From Deltaproteobacteria bacterium (GTDB lineage: Bacteria > Desulfobacterota > Desulfuromonadia > Desulfuromonadales > Geothermobacteraceae), in assembly GCA_003695205.1 (NCBI GenBank), contig RFIO01000490.1, positions 1 to 13,230 of the forward strand: a DNA stretch of 13,230 nt. Reading direction: 5' to 3'. Shown piece after piece: positions 6,535 to 12,549 of this stretch. The position numbers and the translations under genes were made by a program. Numbering within the stretch: position 1 is the stretch's first letter; every line of letters starts with the position of its first letter. A model generated the notes under the pieces. That model ran no database searches. It worked only from the letters and a program-made list of their open reading frames with translations, and was not told the DNA's origin.

Positions 6535-7763
6535 CTCAGGCTCTCAAGCCACTCGAGAATCGCTTCCACCTGTTCCTCCGTCAATTGCGGATAGGGAGGC
6601 ATCATGGGCGGATAGCCCTTGGCAACCTCGGCACCGGGCTGGCGCAGGGCGCGCCTGAGGTAGTCGTCATTCGCTGTTACGGTCGCCCCTCCTTCCAGCA
6701 AACGCTCGCTTCCATAGATCCCCTTGAGGCTGGGACCGACCTTGCGGCTGCCATCGACCGAATGGCAACCGAGGCAGCCGAGCTGCCGCGCCAGCGCCTG
6801 CCCCTGTTCAACCCGGGACACTTTCTTCGGCACCGCCTTTTCAGGCTGCTCCTTGCCGATGCGCGACAGGTAATCAATGATGGCTTTCAACTCTTCGACA
6901 GATATGCGATCCGCATAGGCCGGCATCACCGGCGGGTATCCCTTGACGACCTGGCTGCCCGGCTCGAGAATCGACTTCTCCAGGTAGGCCTCGTCGCTGG
7001 CCAGGGTCTTTTCAGTACCGTTTTCCAGCACGGTGACCTGGCGTCCGCCGATCCCCTTGAAGCTCGGTCCGACCGACTTGGAGCCATCTAGGCTGTGACA
7101 GCCGAGACAGCCGTAGCGTGAAAGCAGTTCGCGTCCCTGTTCCGTCTGCTCCGCTGCTTCCATTCCTGAAAGCCATTCCTCGAACTCGCTCACCGGCACC
7201 GCCTCGACCGTGGTCGTCATGTCGGCATGTCCGACACCGCAGTATTCGGCGCAGAAGATGTCGTAGGAGCCCGGCTCCCTGGCGACAAACCAGACGTAGT
7301 TCTCCATGCCCGGTACGGTGTCGCGCTTGATGCGGAAGGCTGGAACGAAAAAGGCGTGCAGCACGTCGGTCGAGAGCAACTTCACCTTGACCGGCTTGCC
7401 GACCGGGACGTAGAGCCGGTCGCTGTGCTTGCCGTTGGCATATTCGAAATCCCAGGACCACATGCGCGCAGTGGCGGTCACCTCCATGGCATCCTCGGGA
7501 ACGTTGCGCAATGCCAGGTAGCCGGCCCAGCCGAAATAGAACATGGCCAGCACGATAATGGTCGGCACGACGATCCAGATGACCTCCAGTATCATGTTGC
7601 CCTCGACCTGGGATTCCGGCTCGGGGCAGCGCGAGCGCCGGTAGCGGTAGACGAACCAGATCATGGCGGCGGTGATGCCGAACAGCATCAGCGCCGATAT
7701 CCCGAGAATGAACCAGAAGACGGGATCAACAGCTTCCTGGGTGGTCAGCAGTGCAGGATTCAC
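6531..7763 (-). CDS. coxB: cytochrome c oxidase subunit II with two fused cytochrome c domains (caa3 type)
   Basis: The electron-entry subunit of the oxidase, 410 residues. Two transmembrane helices (about 17-39 and 58-82) anchor a periplasmic cupredoxin domain whose CuA ligands are all present: H136, C171, E173, C175, H179 and M182. Two cytochrome c domains follow in tandem, each with a CLGCH heme site (C219-H223 and C330-H334) and a likely methionine ligand in YPPVMP (M280) and YPPMMP (M388). Most caa3 subunit II proteins carry one such domain, so this is a diheme version. The two domains (about 210-302 and 321-409) are clearly similar and probably arose by duplication. The start is GTG, set by GAGGTGA (7771-7777, reverse strand) 7 bases upstream. 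It lies after coxD and overlaps ctaB by 4 bases, an unusual late position for subunit II. Confidence 0.96.
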   Translation of the reverse strand: MNPALLTTQEAVDPVFWFILGISALMLFGITAAMIWFVYRYRRSRCPEPESQVEGNMILEVIWIVVPTIIVLAMFYFGWAGYLALRNVPEDAMEVTATARMWSWDFEYANGKHSDRLYVPVGKPVKVKLLSTDVLHAFFVPAFRIKRDTVPGMENYVWFVAREPGSYDIFCAEYCGVGHADMTTTVEAVPVSEFEEWLSGMEAAEQTEQGRELLSRYGCLGCHSLDGSKSVGPSFKGIGGRQVTVLENGTEKTLASDEAYLEKSILEPGSQVVKGYPPVMPAYADRISVEELKAIIDYLSRIGKEQPEKAVPKKVSRVEQGQALARQLGCLGCHSVDGSRKVGPSLKGIYGSERLLEGGATVTANDDYLRRALRQPGAEVAKGYPPMMPPYPQLTEEQVEAILEWLESLR

Positions 7764-7807
7764 GGGTCAGTCACCTCGAATCGAAAATCGAACCGTATTG
7801 GATTCAG

Positions 7808-7828
7808 ACCGTCAGATCGGCTGACGGT
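7808..7828 (-). other. perfect hairpin across the coxD stop codon
   Basis: ACCGTCAG (7808-7815) and CTGACGGT (7821-7828) are perfect 8-bp arms with a 5-base loop. The structure contains the coxD stop codon (7812-7814) and lies in the 48-base gap before coxB. No T-tract follows on the transcribed strand, so it is more likely an mRNA stability or processing element than a terminator. Confidence 0.45.
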
Positions 7829-8111
7829 AGAGGGTATCGAAAAAGGTAAAACCGATAAAAACGGCCAATGTCACCAGTGCAATCAACAGGAACAGGCGGA
7901 ACAGCCAGTTCTCGTACTTCATGTGCATGAAAAAGGTGATCACCAGCGCCGACTTGCTGCAGGCAATCCCGAGAGCCACCCAGATATTCAGGGCGCCCAG
8001 ATCGACCCTCGAAGCCGCCACCGTGATCACGGTCAGCACAAGCAGTGCCAGCCAGACTGCCACCAGGGTGGAATTGGGAATAATATGTCCTTTATCCTCA
8101 TGAGTACTCAT
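7812..8111 (-). CDS. coxD: cytochrome c oxidase subunit IV (COX4_pro/CtaF-like)
   Basis: A 99-residue accessory membrane subunit of heme-copper oxidases. It has three hydrophobic segments, about residues 15-34, 42-63 and 70-92. The middle region contains the family's conserved KSALVITFFMHMKYE stretch, near the interface with the core subunits. Bacterial subunit IV proteins of this kind assist assembly or stability of subunit I and are not catalytic. The ATG at 8111 (MSTHEDKG) is chosen because AAGGGAG lies 6 bases upstream; the open frame reaches back to 8135 but that start has no RBS. It sits 26 bases after coxC and 48 bases before coxB, the widest gap inside the operon, which contains a hairpin. 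Confidence 0.88.
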   Translation of the reverse strand: MSTHEDKGHIIPNSTLVAVWLALLVLTVITVAASRVDLGALNIWVALGIACSKSALVITFFMHMKYENWLFRLFLLIALVTLAVFIGFTFFDTLYRQPI

Positions 8112-8137
8112 GTCGAACTCCCTTGAAGAGCACAAGC

Positions 8138-8761
8138 TCAGAGAATGAGATAGTAAAGCGGGAAGAGAAAAATCCAGATCAGGTCGACCAGGTGCCAGTA
8201 AAGCCCGGCATTCTCCAGGGTGACATAGTCATCCGGATTGACCTTGCCCTTGCGAATCAGCCACATCACCCAGGTCATGACCCCGGCGCCGACGAGCACG
8301 TGAATGCCGTGCAACCCGGTCATCAGATAGTAGAGGTTGAAAAAGACCTGTTCGCCGCCGGGCATCTCCTTGAGGTGTTCGCTTTTCGGATAGATGCCGT
8401 GGTGGATCTTGGCGCTCCACTCGAAGTACTTGTTGACCAGGAACCACAAGGCGAAAAAGAGGGTGGCTCCGACCAGGCGCAGACTGGCCTTGACCCGTCC
8501 CTGCTGCAGGGCGGTGATGGCCATGGCGACAGTGAGGCTGCTGGTCAGCAGCACCAGGGTGTTGCCGCCGCCGAACCAAACATTGAGCTGGTCCCCGCCG
8601 AGCTTGAACCCCTCGGGATAGCGCTGCAGGTAGATGGCGTAGAGAATGAACAGGCCGCCGAAAAGCAGCACCTCGGTGAACAGGAACAGCCACATCCCCA
8701 GCTTGGCGCCGGTGTAGTCCTTCGGGTGTTCGGCGTGTGCCGTGTGAGTGGTTTCGCTCAT
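8138..8761 (-). CDS. coxC: cytochrome c oxidase subunit III
   Basis: The integral membrane subunit III of the oxidase, 207 residues, stabilising the core and supporting proton uptake. This is the short five-helix form seen in caa3 and other bacterial oxidases (the mitochondrial type has seven). Conserved elements include KLGMWLFLFTEVLLFGGLF (20-38), KYFEW (111-115), LMTGLHGIHVLVGAG (146-160) and the C-terminal YWHLVDLIWIFLFPLYYL (188-205). The N-terminal 14 residues are His/Thr-rich and polar. Its ATG overlaps the coxA stop as ATGA, so translation of subunits I and III is probably coupled. There is no sign of truncation. Confidence 0.95.
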   Translation of the reverse strand: MSETTHTAHAEHPKDYTGAKLGMWLFLFTEVLLFGGLFILYAIYLQRYPEGFKLGGDQLNVWFGGGNTLVLLTSSLTVAMAITALQQGRVKASLRLVGATLFFALWFLVNKYFEWSAKIHHGIYPKSEHLKEMPGGEQVFFNLYYLMTGLHGIHVLVGAGVMTWVMWLIRKGKVNPDDYVTLENAGLYWHLVDLIWIFLFPLYYLIL

Positions 8762-10383
8762 AGAATCCCCGCCTTCTTGTACTCATAGGGGCCGTGGGTC
8801 ACCACCGGTTCGGCCTCGAAATTTTCCAGCGGCGGCGGCGACGGCGTCTGCCATTCGAGGGTTGCGCCGCCCCAGGGATTGCTCCCGACCGGTTCCCCCT
8901 TGAACAGACCACGGAAGATATTGACGAACACGATCAGCAGCCCGATGGCCAGAAACCAGGAGCCGATGGTCGACATCTGGTTCCAGAAGGTGAACTTGGG
9001 CAGATAGTCGTAGTAGCGCCGTGGCATCCCCTCCATACCGACGATCATCATCGACATGTAGAGCACCAGGAAGCCGAACGTCATCAGGGCCCAGCCCCAG
9101 ACCGCCGCCTTCTTGTTGTACATGCGGCCGTAGAACTTGGGCAGCCAGTAGTGCATGGCGGCAAAGAAGGCGAAGCCGGTGCCGCCGAACATGACGAAGT
9201 GGAAATGGCCGACGACGAAATAGGTGTCATGCACATGGACATCGGTCGCGGCCGAACCGAGTACCAGGCCGGTCAGGCCGCCGATGGAAAAGAGGACGAT
9301 GAAACTGAGGGCAAACAACAGCGGCGGATCGAGCTGGATGGAACCCTTGTAGAGGGTTGCCACCCAGTTGAAAACCTTGATGGCCGAAGGGATCGCCACC
9401 AGGAAGGTGAGCAGCGAAAAGATCATGACGGCGATATCGGACATGCCGCTTGTCACCATGTGGTGCGCCCAGACGACCGAGCCGGCCCCGGCGATGGCCA
9501 GAGACGAAATGGCGATCGCCTTGTAGCCAAAGACCGGCTTGCGGGCGAAGACCGGGATGATATCAGTGATCACCCCCATGCCGGGCAGGATCATGATGTA
9601 GACCGCCGGGTGGGAATAGATCCAGAACAGATGCTGGTACATGACCGGATCACCGCCGCGGGCCGGGTCGAACACCCCGGACCCGATGACGCGTTCAGCA
9701 AAGATCAGAAGGACGGTGATACCGAGCACCGGGGTGGCGAGTACCTGCACCCAGGCGGTGGCGTACAGCGCCCAGGTGAACAGGGGGATACGCCACCAGG
9801 TCATGCCGGGCGCCCGCAGACGGTGGATGGTCACCAGAAAGTTCAGACCGGTGAGAATGCCGGAAAAACCGATGATGAAGACCGCCAGGGTCGCCAGCGA
9901 CACATTGGTGGTTGTGCGCACCGAAAACGGGACATAGAAGGTCCAGCCGGTGTCGGGCGCGCCGCCTCCGGTGAACAGGCTGGTCAGCGCCATGATGGCA
10001 CCGATCATGTAAAGCCACCAGGAGAGCAGGTTCAGGCGCGGAAAGGCGACATCCTCGGCACCGATCTGGATCGGCATCACCAGGTTGCCGAAAGCCGCCG
10101 GAATGCCGGGGATGATGAACAAAAAGATCATCACCACCCCATGCAGGGTGAAGATGCTGTTGTACTGCTGGGCGGTAAAGAAATCGGCTCCGGGCTGAAA
10201 CAGCTCGAAGCGAAGCGCCAGCCCCAGCAGCACCCCGACGCAGAAGAATGCCAGGGTCGAATAGAAATAGAGCAGGCCGATACGCTTGTGATCGGTGGAA
10301 AAGATCCAGGCGCCGATGCCCTTGCGGCCGCCGGGGGCGTCCCAGAAGCCGCGGGAAATGGTGGTGGATGCCGTCTGATTCAT
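8758..10383 (-). CDS. coxA: cytochrome c oxidase subunit I (heme-copper oxidase, A2 type)
   Basis: The catalytic subunit reducing O2 to water and pumping protons, 541 residues with about twelve membrane helices. Ligands visible are H81 and H395 (low-spin heme), H393 (heme a3), and H258, H307 and H308 (CuB), with Y262 forming the His-Tyr crosslink. The D-pathway entrance is D111 in GAEDVAFPRLN, and the K-pathway lysine is K335 in PSAIKVFNW. Helix VI reads YSHPAVY (256-262): the glutamate of A1 oxidases (GHPEVY) is replaced and the YS pair is present. This places it in the A2 subfamily, as in Rhodothermus and Thermus caa3. The ATG at 10383 follows GAGGGG, which overlaps the SCO stop codon. The in-frame extension back to 10452 lies inside the SCO gene and is rejected. 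Gap to SCO: 7 bases. Confidence 0.97.
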   Translation of the reverse strand: MNQTASTTISRGFWDAPGGRKGIGAWIFSTDHKRIGLLYFYSTLAFFCVGVLLGLALRFELFQPGADFFTAQQYNSIFTLHGVVMIFLFIIPGIPAAFGNLVMPIQIGAEDVAFPRLNLLSWWLYMIGAIMALTSLFTGGGAPDTGWTFYVPFSVRTTTNVSLATLAVFIIGFSGILTGLNFLVTIHRLRAPGMTWWRIPLFTWALYATAWVQVLATPVLGITVLLIFAERVIGSGVFDPARGGDPVMYQHLFWIYSHPAVYIMILPGMGVITDIIPVFARKPVFGYKAIAISSLAIAGAGSVVWAHHMVTSGMSDIAVMIFSLLTFLVAIPSAIKVFNWVATLYKGSIQLDPPLLFALSFIVLFSIGGLTGLVLGSAATDVHVHDTYFVVGHFHFVMFGGTGFAFFAAMHYWLPKFYGRMYNKKAAVWGWALMTFGFLVLYMSMMIVGMEGMPRRYYDYLPKFTFWNQMSTIGSWFLAIGLLIVFVNIFRGLFKGEPVGSNPWGGATLEWQTPSPPPLENFEAEPVVTHGPYEYKKAGIL

Positions 10384-10390
10384 GGTCCCC

Positions 10391-11176
10391 TCAGGTTCGC
10401 CGGTGCCGGCGGCGGCCACCGAACGCCAGTACCAGGAACAGGGCCAGGGCACTGACGAAAACGACCACGCCGGTCACGCGCAGAATGTTGAAGACATAGC
10501 CCCGTTGCTCGGGGTCGTAGCTGTAGCAGAGGCTCGCCAGCCGGGTGATGGTACTGCCAAGCCGTCCCTCCGAGGCCTCCATCAGGGCCAGCGACAGGTC
10601 GGTAGGCAGAAAGCGCGTCCCTTCCAGGTATCGGGCGATGCGTCCGCCCGGCGCCAGGGTCACCACCGCAACCGGGTGTACGAATTCACTGCCATCACGG
10701 TAGAAGCGGTAGCCGATGGCCTCGGTCAGGCTGCGGATGCTGTCGGGCGACGCGGTGAGAAAGACCCAGTGGTCCATGGGAAAGCCATCGCGCACGGCGG
10801 CCCGATATATCTTCTTGCTGTTGCGCGCCAGTTCCGGCCCTTCTTCCGGGTTGAAACTGAAGGAGATCACCCGCACCTTGCGGCGGATATCGTCCGGCAG
10901 TTTCGGCAGGATCTGGGCCAGGTTGGCCTGCAGGGCGTTACAGACGTTGGCGCAACGGTAATAGACCGGCGCCAGCAGCACCGGCCTGTCGAAATATTCC
11001 CCCAACTGTCGGGATCGGCCCAGTTCGTCGGTCACGACGATATCCGCCGGGACCACCTCTCCCAGGCGTTCATCCAGACCGACCGGTGGCGGCGAAGCAG
11101 GGACAGCTGGGGAACCGAGCACCGTTCCCGTCGGCAGAAGCAGCAGCAACACCATGAAACATTTCAGCACATTCAT
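10391..11176 (-). CDS. SCO1/SenC family protein, C-terminally anchored
   Basis: A copper chaperone or thiol-disulfide protein that helps assemble the CuA site of subunit II. It has 261 residues: an N-terminal signal or anchor (6-22), a periplasmic thioredoxin-fold domain, and a C-terminal membrane helix (about 231-252) ending in RRRHRR. The copper/redox motif is CANVC (C75, C79), with the distal ligand H167 in EFVHPVAVV. In many relatives the motif is CPxxC; here the proline is Ala. The later segment EASEGRLGS (200-208) and LCYSYDP (216-222) mark the longer SCO subfamily with a C-terminal helix. The ATG at 11176 is chosen because GGGG lies about 6 bases upstream; an earlier ATG (11191) has no RBS. 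It is the first gene of the oxidase operon, 7 bases before coxA. Confidence 0.92.
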   Translation of the reverse strand: MNVLKCFMVLLLLLPTGTVLGSPAVPASPPPVGLDERLGEVVPADIVVTDELGRSRQLGEYFDRPVLLAPVYYRCANVCNALQANLAQILPKLPDDIRRKVRVISFSFNPEEGPELARNSKKIYRAAVRDGFPMDHWVFLTASPDSIRSLTEAIGYRFYRDGSEFVHPVAVVTLAPGGRIARYLEGTRFLPTDLSLALMEASEGRLGSTITRLASLCYSYDPEQRGYVFNILRVTGVVVFVSALALFLVLAFGGRRRHRRT

Positions 11177-11183
11177 GACAACC

Positions 11184-11204
11184 CCAAGCATAACCGGCAC
11201 TTGG
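11184..11204 (-). promoter_or_regulatory. inverted repeat CCAAG-N11-CTTGG at the SCO ribosome binding site
   Basis: CCAAG (11184-11188) and CTTGG (11200-11204) are perfect 5-bp arms 11 bases apart. They lie 8 to 28 bases upstream of the SCO start codon. On the mRNA the second arm abuts the GGGG that serves as ribosome binding site, so folding or a bound protein could limit translation of the operon's first gene. Confidence 0.3.
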
Positions 11205-11237
11205 AAAAGCGCAAGCTCCGAAAACCACAACGACAAA

Positions 11238-11266
11238 ATCCTACTCAATCAGTCAGGCAAAAACAA
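11238..11266 (-). promoter_or_regulatory. candidate promoter for the oxidase operon
   Basis: On the reverse strand TTGTTT (11266-11261) and TAGGAT (11243-11238) are 17 bases apart, a modest sigma70-type match (3 of 6 and 4 of 6). The start would fall near 11231, giving a leader of about 55 bases. Overlapping it at 11256-11272 is a GG-N10-GC pattern with a TTGC box, as in sigma54 promoters. The sequence does not decide between the two. Confidence 0.35.
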
Positions 11267-11290
11267 GACCAATTTAGTCATATTTTTTTC

Positions 11291-11319
11291 TTGCAATCGC
11301 CGGCCGAGCCGTTTATTCA
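11291..11319 (+). promoter_or_regulatory. candidate promoter for superoxide reductase
   Basis: TTGCAA (11291-11296) and TATTCA (11314-11319) are separated by 17 bases, with an AT-rich stretch of seven T residues just upstream. Matches to consensus are 4 of 6 and 3 of 6. The start would lie near 11326, about 55 bases before the ATG. It is divergent from the oxidase operon promoter. Confidence 0.4.
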
Positions 11320-11330
11320 TGGACGGGAAT

Positions 11331-11350
11331 TCATCTGCAAACGCGGATGA
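11331..11350 (+). promoter_or_regulatory. operator or leader hairpin upstream of superoxide reductase
   Basis: TCATCTGC (11331-11338) and GCGGATGA (11343-11350) form 8-bp arms with one T·G wobble and a 4-base AAAC loop. It falls just downstream of the candidate start site and 15 bases before the AAGGAGG ribosome binding site. It could be a repressor site or an RNA hairpin; which regulator would use it is unknown. Confidence 0.4.
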
Positions 11351-11381
11351 CAATACAACCAACTCAAGGAGGACATCGCCC

Positions 11382-11762
11382 ATGAGCCAGGAACGCTCCC
11401 TTTTCTGCCAGGTCAACAAGGCCAAGGATCCCGCCAACCTGACCGACCTGGAAAAGAAACACACCCCGGTCATCTCCGTTCCGGCCGAGATCAGGGCCGG
11501 TGAAACGGTCGAGGTCACCGTCGAAGTCGGCAAACTGCTGGCCCACCCCAATGAGCCCGGTCACTTCATCGAGTGGATCGATCTCTATGCCAACTGGGTC
11601 TTTCTCGCCCGCCTCGACTTGAGCGCGGTCACCACCCAGCCTGTGATGAAGATTCCGGTCACAATCCCGCACGGCATCGACACCCTGACCATCCGCGCCT
11701 TTGAACGCTGCAACCTGCACGGCGTCTGGGAAGGGGCCGTTGACGTCAAGGTTGTCGCCTGA
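11382..11762 (+). CDS. superoxide reductase, class II (neelaredoxin type)
   Basis: Reduces superoxide to hydrogen peroxide without releasing O2, usually with electrons from rubredoxin; expected to be cytosolic. The 126 residues form a single SOR domain. All five ligands of the Fe(His4Cys) centre are visible: H27 in EKKHTPVI, H55 and H61 in AHPNEPGHFIEWIDLY, and C110 and H113 in RCNLHGVW. A lysine (K26) precedes the first histidine, as in the conserved Glu-Lys-His motif. There is no N-terminal desulforedoxin CxxC domain, only a lone C9, so this is class II rather than desulfoferrodoxin. The ATG at 11382 has AAGGAGG (11366-11372) 9 bases upstream; earlier in-frame codons fall in the promoter region. 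It is transcribed alone, divergently from the oxidase operon, and ends at a strong terminator. Confidence 0.94.
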   Translation: MSQERSLFCQVNKAKDPANLTDLEKKHTPVISVPAEIRAGETVEVTVEVGKLLAHPNEPGHFIEWIDLYANWVFLARLDLSAVTTQPVMKIPVTIPHGIDTLTIRAFERCNLHGVWEGAVDVKVVA

Positions 11763-11773
11763 TCTCAACCATC

Positions 11774-11812
11774 GACCGGGAACCGGACAGACACTCCGGT
11801 TCCCGGTTTCTT
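11774..11812 (+). terminator. intrinsic terminator after superoxide reductase
   Basis: ACCGGGAACCGGA (11775-11787) and TCCGGTTCCCGGT (11795-11807) form a perfect 13-bp GC-rich stem with a 7-base loop, followed by TTCTTG. An extra G·T pair extends the base. The T-tract is short and interrupted. On the other strand no T-run follows, so it acts for the superoxide reductase transcript only. Confidence 0.85.
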
Positions 11813-11840
11813 GCCTGCCGGGCCCCGGTTCTGCTAGCAT
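11811..11840 (+). promoter_or_regulatory. candidate promoter for the slyX-kamA operon
   Basis: TTGCCT (11811-11816) and TAGCAT (11835-11840) are 18 bases apart, each matching consensus at 4 of 6 positions. The -35 box overlaps the tail of the preceding terminator. Transcription would start only 1 to 3 bases before the slyX ATG, which has no ribosome binding site, so a leaderless mRNA is possible. Confidence 0.35.
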
Positions 11841-11848
11841 GCGACGCC

Positions 11849-12040
11849 ATGAACGAACTGGAACAGCGCCTGACCGATCTGGAAATCCGCTTTACCCACC
11901 AGCAGCGCCTGATCGAGGAATTGAGCGACGTCATTGCCGCCGATGGCCGACAGATCGACGAACTGCGCAAGGAAATCGGCCTGCTGCGGCAGATGCTGCA
12001 GCGCCTTGAACCTGAATCGATCCCCTCACCGGACGAATAG
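11849..12040 (+). CDS. slyX: SlyX family protein
   Basis: A 63-residue acidic protein predicted to be almost entirely coiled coil up to residue 53, with a short polar tail. The pattern MNELEQRLTDLEIRFTHQQ, then LIEELSDVIAADGRQIDEL and LLRQMLQRL, matches SlyX of proteobacteria in heptad register and length (about 70 residues). The biochemical role of SlyX is unknown; in E. coli it lies next to the peptidyl-prolyl isomerase slyD. Here it starts a four-gene run with rhodanese, MauE-like and KamA genes, 2 bases before the rhodanese start. No Shine-Dalgarno sequence is visible before its ATG; the start is set by homology and the coiled-coil onset. Confidence 0.85.
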   Translation: MNELEQRLTDLEIRFTHQQRLIEELSDVIAADGRQIDELRKEIGLLRQMLQRLEPESIPSPDE

Positions 12041-12042
12041 GG

Positions 12043-12549
12043 ATGCACGACTATTCCGACCTGAAGCGCATCCTGCTCGAGGTGCTGCTGATCGTCGCCC
12101 TCGGCGTCGTTATCGGCCTGAGCAGCAATGCCCGGCTGCTTTACCGGGTCTGGACCGGCCAGGGGGCCGGCCCGGCCACACCAGCTACGACGACCACTGA
12201 GACCGCCATTCCCGAACCGGTCATGCTCGACCAGGCGCGCGAACTGATCCGGACCAAACAGGCGGTGATCATCGATGCCCGCATTCGCGAACTCTACCTC
12301 GACGGACACCTGCCGGGCGCCATCTCCCTGCCGCTCGAAGAAGCTGATACGGGGATCGGCGAACTTGCCGCGGGAACAGGGCCGGATCGGCCACTGCTGG
12401 TCTACTGCAACGGCTATGGCTGCCCCGACTCCTTCGACCTCGCAAAACGGCTGCTCGAGAGCGGCTGGAAAAGGGTGATGGTTTTTGAAGGGGGATTCCC
12501 GGAATGGCATGACGCCGGCCTGCCGGTCGTCCGGGGTGACAAGCCATGA
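12043..12549 (+). CDS. membrane-anchored rhodanese-like protein
   Basis: A 168-residue single-domain rhodanese, probably facing the periplasm. One N-terminal helix (about 9-27) acts as anchor, followed by a Gly/Ala/Thr/Pro-rich linker (38-58) and the rhodanese domain (60-165). Family landmarks are VIIDAR (75-80), GHLPGAISLP (88-97), the active-site strand LLVYCNGYGC (118-127) and FEGGFPEWHDAGLPV (148-162). The nucleophile should be C122. The loop ends with a second cysteine, C127, where canonical sulfurtransferases have Arg (CxxGxR), so persulfide or disulfide chemistry between the two is conceivable. The substrate is unknown. It starts 2 bases after slyX with a weak RBS and overlaps the MauE-like gene by 4 bases (ATGA), implying coupled translation. 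Confidence 0.9.
   Translation: MHDYSDLKRILLEVLLIVALGVVIGLSSNARLLYRVWTGQGAGPATPATTTTETAIPEPVMLDQARELIRTKQAVIIDARIRELYLDGHLPGAISLPLEEADTGIGELAAGTGPDRPLLVYCNGYGCPDSFDLAKRLLESGWKRVMVFEGGFPEWHDAGLPVVRGDKP

Noticed and set aside
6560..7130. The repeated cytochrome c segments of coxB as an assembly duplication
   Set aside because: The two copies differ throughout at both base and residue level, so they are diverged domains rather than a duplicated read region.
8794..10455. A 553-residue open frame on the plus strand opposite coxA
   Set aside because: It is exactly antisense to subunit I, its translation is polar and low-complexity (rich in D, G, H, E, R) with no domain, and the reverse strand encodes an unmistakable oxidase. 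High GC content keeps the opposite frame open.
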